Positions 52,733-62,402 of a stretch of DNA of 64,000 nucleotides are shown piece by piece (the first letter of the stretch is position 1; each line of letters begins with the position of its first letter). The translations under genes and the position numbers were made by a program. This DNA comes from Excoecaria cochinchinensis (lineage: Eukaryota; Streptophyta; Magnoliopsida; Malpighiales; Euphorbiaceae): assembly GCA_947683425.1 (NCBI GenBank), contig CANTUQ010000014.1, positions 620,001 through 684,000 on the forward strand, given 5' to 3'. A model generated the notes under the pieces. The model searched no databases and was not told the DNA's origin. It saw nothing but the letters and a program-made list of their open reading frames with translations.

Positions 52733-54028
52733 CTAAGTTCTGCTGCTGCTCTCGCCGATCAGATGCTTGAGCCCTCGTGTCTTGTTATCAGATGCTGGAC
52801 TAAGGACCCACTTCTTATATTCGCTAGTTGAAGACACGGAATGATGGCTGAACCTCGGAATAACAGTCTTCACTGGTAGTTTGCCCCATAGCTCATGATA
52901 CATTGAGGCGAGTGCAGCCGAGAGAGCTCCTCCCCGGAAAGATAAGGGAACCCTCACTACATCCTGGGTCATCCCGAGCTGACGCGTACATCGAGAAGTG
53001 ATGCAAAAGGTAGCTACACGGAGCCCACAGAGGGGAACACACCCCGATGGCCCATCAATGACCACATGAGACAGTGGGAGCCAGGCAGATGTGAAACTGA
53101 TGTCATCATTTGACAGCTCGCCAAATCTGGTAATGCCTTCACCAGTAGTGGCACACCCGTGCAATCGTCGACGCGGAAGAAAATGGCTCGGCGAATACTG
53201 TCGAATAACCCGAGGAGGTGGCTCAGACAGCATCCTCAGTTTCTCTTGCAGCCAGATCTGAAAAAAAAAAGAAAAAAAAAAAGAAAAAAAAAAGGAAAAA
53301 AAAAAGAAAAAAGAAGAAAAGCCGTTAGAGTAAGTAGGGTTTACTTCAGGCAAAAATAAGGCATAGGGTTGTGTGAAAATCTGAAAGGACGCACCTCTCG
53401 CAAAGAAAAGCTAGTGTGAAAATCCATAAAAGGTTGTAGTGGATCCAGAGCTCACGGCGTCCAAGCCCAGAATGGTTTCAGCTAGAATGAGTGGTAAGGG
53501 TGATAATCCCAGATGAAAGTCGCTCAGAACTCCGAACAGGCGGGAGTCACCTGTCAAACCCCCTGGAACAACTGTGAGAAAGTTCACCATGCAAAACAGA
53601 AATACGATGCTTACCCGGTAGGTGGGGATGTCGGTAAACTGATCCAGAGCCTCGATCAGTGGCCTCAGAGCAAAGGAAGAGCTCAGAAGAATCAGCCGGG
53701 CGGCCTCAGAAAAAGGTATGCCAAGAGCCATAGCTATGTCCCGGGTCTGAAATAGGCCGCAACGGGGGACACAAGGCAGAGCACTAGGAGGGAACCAGGC
53801 TCCAAGAATGGCAGCTAACTCTTCAGGCAAAGGGCACAGTTCCTGGTAGGTGAACCGGAAGACGTGGAATCGGGGGTTCCAGAAGTGGGTCGCCGCCAGA
53901 AGGAGTTTCAGATAGACTTTGACCCGGCACAGATATTTCAGCCCAGACAGAGAAGAAAGGGCGCCTTCTCCCCAAGTGTGTTTGTCATCTAAGATACGGT
54001 GCATTCTTTGGGCTAGAGGGGAAGACAT
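52733..54028 (-). CDS. Antisense ORF in element K, DUF7745/plant-mobile-domain-like, possibly two exons
   Basis: Reads leftward from ATG 54028-54026 (MSSPLAQRMHRIL) to TAG at 52735-52733. Features: ATHFWNPRFHVFRF, ELCPLPEELAAILGAW, DIAMALGIPF, LIEALDQF, SPLPLILAETILGLDA. This is the layout of plant DUF7745/mobile-domain-type proteins (family recognised from memory, moderate certainty). One TAG (53413-53411) lies in a segment bounded by a good minus-strand donor GTGAGC (53455) and an acceptor with a long pyrimidine run ending CAG (53258). Removing 53455-53258 (198 bp) joins two in-phase parts of 191 and 174 codons. The segment also resembles element A's 3' non-coding DNA, so it could be an insertion. 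Antisense extra ORFs are known in Tat-lineage elements. Function unknown. Confidence 0.6.
53260..53325 (-). repeat. Oligo-A/G tract (minus-strand polypyrimidine run)
   Basis: About 60 bases of A with single G interruptions on the plus strand. On the minus strand it forms the long pyrimidine tract directly before the proposed splice acceptor. It produces a poly-Phe stretch in the unspliced reading. Confidence 0.85.
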
Positions 54029-54098
54029 GCTAAGAGAGATGAAAGGCTCAAGATGTTGGAAAATGAAGAGACATAAGAGGAGCAAAATTTTGCAAAAA

Positions 54099-54104
54099 TT
54101 TATA
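54099..54104 (-). promoter_or_regulatory. TATA box for the antisense ORF
   Basis: Minus strand reads CCTATAAATTTT, about 76 bases upstream of the antisense ATG at 54028, which predicts a 5' untranslated region of about 45 bases. Confidence 0.55.
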
Positions 54105-54273
54105 GGGAAGTGTCACCGACGGCCTACCCGCCTCTCCTAAGAGACGGCCTGCCCGTCAGTAGAGATCCACCGGTATTGCATTCATCACGCACATTAACTC
54201 GCATTTATTGAGAGACAGATGCCCAGCCCGTCGGTCGCTCCTACAAACGCCCAGCCCGTCGGTGACGAAATTC
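54105..54273. promoter_or_regulatory. Compact bidirectional promoter between divergent ORFs of element K
   Basis: Lies between two outward-facing TATA boxes. It holds several copies of GACGG/CCGTC-type motifs: GACGGCCTGCCCGTC at 54143, GCCCAGCCCGTCGG near 54220 and again near 54249, and CCGACGGCC near 54116. GACGGCCAGCCCGTC also occurs in K's LTR at 62587, upstream of its TATA. This suggests shared regulation or an LTR-derived promoter; activity is inferred. Confidence 0.5.
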
Positions 54274-54281
54274 TATATAAG
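54274..54281 (+). promoter_or_regulatory. TATA box for the sense ORF
   Basis: TATATAAG followed by GGCGAGTG. Predicts transcription from about 54305. The context mirrors K's LTR TATAAAAG at 62827, which also follows a CCCGTCGGT motif. Confidence 0.55.
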
Positions 54282-54474
54282 GGCGAGTGACAGACGGTGC
54301 GGCGCCTGATGTCCCTTTCATTTTCTCTCTCAAACGGTTTCTTTTGCGTTTTTTTTAGTGTTTTCAAGCATTTCTTCTTCCTTTTTTCACGATTTTTTCA
54401 TATTTTCGCATTCTCTACTCACTGGGTGCTTGGAATTCATATTTCTTCAGTCTCTACACTTCTCGCGACTACAA

Positions 54475-55191
54475 GTAAGTAAAATAACTACTTTTTTATT
54501 TAATTTAATTCATTTATTCTTCATTTCTTCTTCCTTTAACCTTAAAAATGGTTAGGATGCTTTAAATGCCTTAGAAATTTAGAGGAAATGCTGCCCATTT
54601 TTCTTTATTATCTTTTTTAGTGCAATCAAATCTGAACCTCTGCATGATCACAAAGAAATAGAATTTTTCTATAACTTTGTTGCTTTAGAAATAGACTTTT
54701 TATCGCATCATTCTGTGCATATATTGATTTTGAGGCCTGAGGCCATTGTTTTGTGTTGTTGGGGACACACTCTTGCCGGGGTGCGTCCCATTTGTGCACA
54801 TATGTTGTTGTTGAGGCCTGAGGCCTGTTCTATGCCTTTTTATGCAGGAGGTTGGGCACACCCCTGCCGGGGTGCTGCCCAATTTTTTTTTATTCTAAAA
54901 TTGAATAATTTTGCGTATAATGCATGCCTTGGGGGCTTGGAAAACCCATTTTTATTCGCTCTAAATTATTTCCATGCCAATTGCATGTTTCTTTTGTCTT
55001 CATATGTGTGTGAGGCATGTTGGGCAACTTCCTTTGACAGGACGTTTGCCCTTTTTATTTGTTATCAGTTTTTCATCTCGTTTTCGGGCCGCCATTGCCC
55101 TGGTGAGGCCTAAATGGGCCTTCACCTTGAAAATAAGTCTAATAATACTTGCTTTGTCAAATTTTCGCCATCTAATTTTCCTCCTTTGCAG
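54475..55191 (+). other. Predicted intron in the 5' leader of the sense ORF
   Basis: Donor GTAAGT at 54475-54480 after CTACAA, and acceptor TTTTCCTCCTTTGCAG ending at 55191, one base before the ATG at 55193. The interior is T-rich, as in plant introns, and has no conserved ORF. Predicted from consensus only. Confidence 0.55.
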
Positions 55192-55192
55192 G

Positions 55193-57210
55193 ATGCCTCC
55201 TAGACGCAGAGCACCACAGGCCCAGCCCGAGGTCGTAGTTCCGGGTTGGATGGATGATGAGTCAGCTCAGAGGTATAGAGCGTTGGCTCAGGTAGAGCTT
55301 TGGGCCAGCCGTTTCGTATCTCGGCCGTTCCTAGAGGCCTTGGGGATGGCCCCAGAGTTTGATATGCTTGCCGAAGGTGCTGGATGGACAGAGTTCCATG
55401 CCCCCTCTTTCCAGACTTTTCCAGAGGCTACTCGCCAGGTCCAAGCCACTATCCGCTATGGCAATTTTCAGAGTTCAGATACCGAGCCAGGGGTGGTCCA
55501 ATTTTTGTTCGACGGCGACCATTACAGTATTACCAGGCAGAGATTCGCACAGGCCATGGGGCTCCCTACAGAGGAGGGGGTCGAGATCCCACGACGAGCG
55601 GTGAGACGCACCCATTGGGCGGCCATTGCCCTACCAGGAGTGCTGTATGATCATGATACAGCGAAGAGCACCGTACTGGTGTCTCAGGCACTCCGGTATT
55701 TGCACAGAGTGCTATCCATCTCGTACCTTGGTCGAGCTGGTAATCCAGAGTCGCTTAATGCTGCCGAGATCTGGAGCCTCTGGGCTATGGTGGCAGGCCA
55801 GCGTCTCAACATTAGCCATGAGATCTTGGCTAACCTGACTAGAGTCGGCAGAGGGCTAACACCAGTGGTGATAGTGGGAGGAGTTATCACCAGGTTGCTT
55901 TTGAGGTTGGGAGTTGCCCCAGACAGGTTTAGAGGACCTTTGGATGAGGGGATCCACGTAGATGCCGCAGCGGCAGTACAGATGGGGATGATCTTCCCGA
56001 TATCAGGGCAGGCAGAGGCCTATAGGGTGCTGTCTATTCACGAGACCCGGCGGATGTTTTCACTTCCACCCTTGGGTCCAGATCCAGACCACCCAGAGCA
56101 GCCAGTGCATTAGCCTCCTCACCCGGAGCAGTAGCCTCCATAGCCAGAGCACCAGCCTCATCCTCCACACCCAGAGCCAGAGCCTCAGCATCCTCAGCCT
56201 CCTCAACCTCAGACTGTGCCACTGCCACAGCAGCAGGAGCAGCCCAGGACCCCCTCGGACTTCGACATGGAGTTCATGATGGATGAGCTCTTTGCCACCT
56301 CACCGTCATCCAGAGCGCCGACTCCTATCCCGTCGTCGAGTGTCAGGGTGCAGAGGACTATCCACGGGCCCCTCGAGAGATATCATCTGTATTCCAGAGG
56401 CGACCCAGGGGCATCCACCTCCACAGTACCGCCGCCGGAGCCACCACAGCAGCAGCCTGACTTCTCTCAGCTCCTCACTTCCATGTTCATAGCCTTAGAG
56501 CGACGACAGGATGAGAGGGACAGAGCTATTCATGAGAGGTTGGACCGCCAGCAGGCTGCTATTCAGGAGCAGTCCCAGTCGGTGGAGCGGTTAGCTCAGG
56601 AGCAGGCCGGTTACATCGAGCATACGGCACGGGAGCAGGCTCGGATCATAGATGCTTTCAGGGATGAGCAGGCTCGGGTCATAGAGGCCTTTCGAGGCTG
56701 ATCGAGCAGGTTGCCCAGGGTTAGAGGGAGCTTAGGCAGCAGCTCGCTCATGATTTGAGGACGTCTCAGGACCAGGCATCTCAGAGGGTTGACATGACCC
56801 TACAGATGATCGACGAGTTACTCAACTCTCTGAGATCCCGGGTCCAGGTGATAGAGGGAATACTCCCACCCTTGTCTCAGACCATGAGGGAGTTCAGAGA
56901 GCAGACTGAGCAGCGCCTAGAGCAGATGAGAAAGGCCGCCATCGAGCAGACCATTCAGATGAGCCAGGCGTTCAAGAAGCTAGGGGACGTAGTATCAAAG
57001 ACCTTAGGGTTCATGAGGACTAGCACCCAGCCTTTCTTGGATGGCTATGCTCAGATCCGATTCAGGCAGACCCGTGATGCCGGAGCAGGACCTTCCACGG
57101 TTCAGCCTCCACCACCGGGATGGCTAGCTCCGCCTCCACCTCCGCCAGGGACAGTACATATATCGGATGATGAGGATCCCGATGAGCCCTCTGACTACAC
57201 ACCCCTCTGA
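55193..57210 (+). pseudogene. Sense ORF downstream of pol in element K: ATHILA-ORF1-like protein, interrupted
   Basis: Begins MPPRRRAPQAQPEVVVPGW. The N-terminal domain (codons about 20-290) has the ATHILA ORF1-type layout: FVSRPFLEALGM, a GW-x-F segment, VVQFLFDGDHYSITRQRFAQ, then ALRYLHRVLSISYLGRAG, SLWAMVAGQRLNIS, VVIVGGVITRL. After TAG at 56111 the same frame continues through a Pro/Gln/Glu-rich linker with two more TAGs, then a coiled coil (ERRQDERDRAIHERLDRQQ...) to TGA at 56699. A frameshift leads to a last part (56755-57210) with helices, a PPPPP segment and an acidic tail ending DYTPL. The three upstream TAGs lie in CAG-rich DNA and fit C-to-T decay. The product is not gag or pol; its role is unknown. 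Confidence 0.65.
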
Positions 57211-57650
57211 CATTCAGGGAGTCATATTTTTGTACATTTACACTTTGTATATACATTGTACGAAATATACATTTCTAGTGAAAAACTTTTGTTTTCAGGG
57301 TTTATGCATTTATGCAGTTATTTATGATTCATTCATATTACAGATGAATATATGACTTCACATTCACTCATATTCCAAAACAAGGGAAACAAAAATGATG
57401 AAAAATGACGAATAACAACTCAATAAAAAGAATATAAATAAGACATGGCATAGCAGACAAAGCAAAGTCACGCCATTAATAAATAGGTCAAAAGATAACG
57501 GCTCAAACATGAACTAACTAAACCTTTTATCACACAGGTACAGAAAAACATCGATCCGAATGCAGGCATCGATTAAAGGTCCGAACAAGGGCGCCTAAGA
57601 TTCATTGTTTTTTGGAGCGGGGAACCCAGCAAGGATTCCTCCTCTTCACC
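57211..57650 (+). other. Non-coding segment after the sense ORF
   Basis: About 440 bp. TTTTTGTACATTTACACTTTGTATATAC just after the stop contains TTTGTA/TGTA-type plant 3'-end signals, so it may be the 3' untranslated part of the sense unit. The rest is AT-rich with no ORF. Confidence 0.4.
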
Positions 57651-57654
57651 AAGC

Positions 57655-58285
57655 CGAAGTTGCAGTTAGAGAACGCTGTATTTCACGATCGAAGCTGCAG
57701 TTAGAAAAACACTGCTCTTCACACCGAGTTTGTAGCCAGAGAGCGCTATATCTCTTCAACCCTGCGTAAGCCGAGACGAGGCCAACAGAAGTCGAAGCTG
57801 CAGTTAGAGAAACACTGCTCTTCACATCGAGTTTGTAGTCAGAGAGTGCTGCATCTCACAGTTCACGCGGCAGCCAGAGAGTGCTACGCACCTTGCAGAT
57901 CGGATGGGGGTTAGCAAGGGGAACTTCAGATCGAAGCAGTGGTTCGAAAAACACCGCTCTTCACATCGAGATTATAGTCAGAGAGTGCTGCATCTCACAG
58001 TTCACGCGGCAGCCAGAGAGTGCTACGCACCTTGCAGATCGGATGGGGGTTAGCAAGGGAACTTCAGATCGAAGCTGTGGTTAGAGAAACACCACTCTTC
58101 ACCAAGCCGAGATTGTAGCCGGAGAGTGCTGCATCTCATGGTTCATGCGGCAGCCAGAGAGTACTATGCACCTTGCAGATCGGATGGGGGTTAGCAAGGG
58201 AACTTCAGATCGAAGTTGTAGTTAAGGGAAACACTGCTCTTTACATCGGGATTGTGGCTAGAGAATGCTACATCTCACCAACACC
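57655..58285 (+). repeat. About 140-bp tandem array in element K 3' region
   Basis: Repeats of a unit with CTTGCAGATCGGATGGGGGT (57892, 58031, 58172: spacing 139 and 141), CAGCCAGAGAGTGCTACGCA, and AACACTGCTCTTCACATCGA. About three full units plus diverged partial ones on the left. Unlike A's 100-bp array in sequence, but in the equivalent place. Confidence 0.9.
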
Positions 58286-58288
58286 TAT

Positions 58289-61200
58289 TGTAACACCCCC
58301 ATCGTCACCCCTATTGGAAGGGCGCCGACGGGCGCGCTACCCGATGCTCACTCACATACATACACATATACACTATGCGGAAGCATACATTCATATAAAA
58401 ACATGGGTAAATTAAAAACTTACCTTGCTGGCACAAACTGATCATGCAATAACTCATGCACACGCAGGCACTAAGCGGAAGCAAAAAGCGAATAATAATA
58501 CAAAGGAATAACTAATAAATATAATAACGTTTACATATCCCAATATAATCTCCAGATCATTACATAATTAATTACATATACAATAATACAGAATTACAAA
58601 TGCTGAAATACAGAAGCTGAACAAAAATACAAAACTTTTAACTCCTATGTGGCCGACCTTGCAGATGCGCGACTAGAATAGAACCAAACCTGCCACCTGC
58701 ACGGGAAGAGAACCCGTGCTTAGCGATAAATGCCTAGTGGGGAAAACACACAAGCAATATGGACGACCATTCACAATGGTCGTCAAGGCATAACACATTC
58801 ACAAAGGCAAAAACGGAGATTCATAACACACATATAATCAGGCTTGCATAGAAAGGCATTCCGTCACAAACTCACATTCATATTCATATACTTGTGTCGA
58901 AAATAAGCCAAAGTAGACAAAACACCATACACGATACAGGTATCATCATACCGAACTACATACAATTTCACATGCATATACTTACCAGGGTATCGGACAT
59001 CAGCACCTTACCATTCAAAGTGGCATGACATTTAAACGTGCAATTATCATGCCCAAATACTCATACATTATCTAAAAACCCATTCACATGTTATAAGATT
59101 ACCGTGCTATACTGCACACAATTATTATACCAAGAACACGAGCTAATTAAACCTACTTTCTGTCATGTCATACTACCCACACTAGCCGAACCCAAGGAAA
59201 TACGTTAAAACACCACACTCCCATTGCAAGACTCTTTCACATATAATATCATGCCATACTCATAGACACATGATAACACGCCGAAGATATTACAACAGTA
59301 GAGACCAAAGGAACATATAGCAAAATATTACATTTAGAGCATACACAAGCTCAAGATCAGATTCTTAAACACTTTAACTTACCTCATCATCATCCATTAA
59401 TGCACATATACTTACCGAAGCCAATCCATATACATTGTATCCCAGATAATACATATGTAATCATTCAATAGTCCAGATTGCCTTATCATGCATACTAATT
59501 CACATGCTACCATAACAATTAACAATACAGAATCACACTCATATACATACTAATTAACCATATCAATCCGTAATTTAAGTTCACATTCGTATATATATTA
59601 TTTTGTATGCTTATAGCCTAACTAGTCGAATTCACGTTCTAATAATAATAACATGATAACATATACTCATGGCATTTGAAAGATTATGGTCACAGTTATG
59701 CACGTTTTATTTCCAGTACTTATATCTATAACTTATAGCATACAAATACATTCACCATATGATATACATATATGTATACAGATAAATATGCTCAATTCAC
59801 CTTTTTAAGTCACATTCAACCCATTCAGAGTTTCATAATCACATTTGATTACATAACTGATTCACATGTCCAAAATTATGCTCATTCGAATATCACAATC
59901 TCCAGTTCATATCAGACAAAACAAATAGAATACCTGCTGACTCAAAATAGTGGATAACGAGTATACGGATAGTACTTTACGGGTACGAGCCGATACGGAC
60001 AATACTTTACGGGTACGAGCCGAGAAAACCAATTTTTACTTTTTCCTTTTTAACTTTTACAAAACATTTACAAATGGGATCTTAAACAAGATCCTATCAC
60101 ATAAGGGTTCGCGAGGAACCAAACAGGGACCTGATCGGGGTCCAAACATTCAAAGGGCACTGCAGCTAAGAGACTCTATTAGGCATGCCTAACTATCCAC
60201 TAGACTGACTCTCGCAGGTCATACATAAGCGACAGTATGTTTCAAGTCACATGTCAAAGTTCATCGTGCACAAAACTGAGTATAATAGACAAATACATAT
60301 GTTCGTAATATCAATCTTACCTCATACCATTTATATTATGAAGCATGCATTATAATTCAATCAACACATTATAGCACTATTTAATATTCTAAAACATATC
60401 AGAATCAAATGTGGAACCATATTATGCCACGCATAGTCTTATTCATGGAATGATACAATATACTCTTAACCATGGCATGTTATTCTTAGAGGAGGACCTG
60501 ATCAAAGATATGCATAACATATTTTACATTGTAATATGACATGAAATACAAATCATAATAATAAACATATCTACATCAAAACCACATAGTTGAAATCCCA
60601 CAATCATTTAACCGGATCACTATAATCCAAAACTTATTCCAAAAATACCATACAGTAGGGGAAAAAACCTTAAAAGCATTTGAAAGTCATTTTATAAGAA
60701 AACTAGTCACTTGGGGAAACAAGGCAAAACAGAAAAGGCCATATAATAGCATATAAAAGTATGACATGAATCATACAGCAGTATAAGTCCATTCGAAAGA
60801 ATTACGGAAATTTATTTTTAAGTTAAAACCGGGAAATTTCAGAAAAAAGGCCGAACGGTGTGACCAACGAGATTGGCCGATCACGAGTCGTGACTGGCCT
60901 CCTCCACAAGGCTGGTCACGAGTTGTGACTGGGAGTCACGCCTCGTGACTGGCTTCTGGTCATTTGCTGGTCACGAGTCATGACTGGATGTCACATCTCG
61001 TGACTGGCTTCTTTCTTCAGCTGGTCACGGGTCGTGACTTGCCCTCTCTTCCTGACTGGTCACGTGACAGGGAGTCACGCCTCGTGACTGCCTTCTTCTT
61101 TTTGGCTGGTCACGGGTCGTGACTTGGAGTTATCACCCGTGACTGCCTTCTCTGGCTGGTCACGAGTCGTGACTGAGAGTCATGCCTCGTGACTGGCCTC

Positions 61201-62215
61201 CGCTTAGCCGGTCATGAGTTGTGACTGGCACTCACCACTCGTGACTGGCCTCTCTGGCTGGTCACAAGTCGTGACTAGGAGTCACGCCTCGTGGCTGGCC
61301 TCTCTCTTGGCTAGTCACGCGACAAACACAATCTGGAAATGGGAAATTCAATAGTAACGCGATTTTCCATTTCCAAAATTTCCCAGAACACATAAATCAA
61401 TTCCAAAATTGAATCAAAACCATACCAATCTATTTTTACCTTCCAGAAGATGTCGCATACAGTATAAACAACATAAATGCAACTTAATTCAGAAATTAAA
61501 CAACCAAATCAAGGATAAATGCATTTAAGTTTCGCAAGAACATAAACCCTAAATTACAGTAAACTCAAATCAAGCACAATCCACAAACAAAAATCCCAAA
61601 CCTGAAATCTTTAGCTTTAAACCCACACTTCAAACTTCAATCCTCCATCATCTCCTTGCCCTTAAGCTTCCTCTTGTAATCCAAAGCTTGCACAAACCAA
61701 AACCCCCAAATTACTCTTCCAAAAACCCTAACTCAAAATAGCAAAACCAGGAGAAGAGGAAGAAGAAAAACATGCAGGAAACCCTAACCCAACTTACCTC
61801 TTCAAGAAATCTTCAAGCTCTACCAAGACACCAATTCACACACAGTCAAGGAAGGGAGAACAAGAAATGGGAAACGAAAAGAAAGAAGAGCAAGGAAGAG
61901 GAAAGGAGAGAGCAGAACGTGATCTGCTCCTCCCTCTCATTCTTTTTCTTTTTCTTCTTTTCCCACTAATTGCCCACCTGCCAAGACACATGGTAGCCTC
62001 CTATTGGCTCCAACTAAAATATCTTGCTTTATTACTCTTTAATCCTTTGACAAATTTACACTTACTCACTTACATAATTATTTCCTCACAAACTTTAATT
62101 ATCTTTTTAATTAGGTCCTTATCATCCAAATTCCACATGCACAAATTACCGAAATATCCATCACCTATTCGACTTAACTTGCCAAATCCGACTAGGCCCG
62201 ATTTGGGGTGTGACA
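58289..62215 (-). mobile_element. L: solo chromovirus-type LTR (3927 bp), minus orientation
   Basis: Plus strand reads TGTAACACCCCC at the left and GGGGTGTGACA at the right, so the LTR runs right to left. Perfect CCTAT duplications flank it (58284-58288 and 62216-62220). It contains the palindrome array (about 60878-61322) and the hairpin block (58699-58737, plus a 10-bp stem GACGACCATT-GTG-AATGGTCGTC at about 58763-58785). No gag-pol, so it is a solo LTR left by recombination. Related to J and C. Confidence 0.93.
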
Positions 62216-62402
62216 CCTATAGGTCGAGATAAGACCGATAGTGGTATCTCCGCATTGCCGAACAGACCAAGGCGAGGACTACTCGGCAAAAGGCACGGAA
62301 GGTAAGAATCGTCGTAGATACGCCCTCTTTCTTTCTTTCCTTTCTCTGAGTTTTGGCTTATCTAGGCGCTTGTGCACTAGTCTCCCCAAAACTGGGGACA
62401 AC
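62216..62402 (+). other. Element K end of 3' region and polypurine tract
   Basis: Matches element A before its 3' LTR (GAGTTTTGGCTTATCTAGGCGC; CTCCCCAAAACTGGGGACAAC). The bases before 62403 are the likely plus-strand primer site. Confidence 0.75.
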
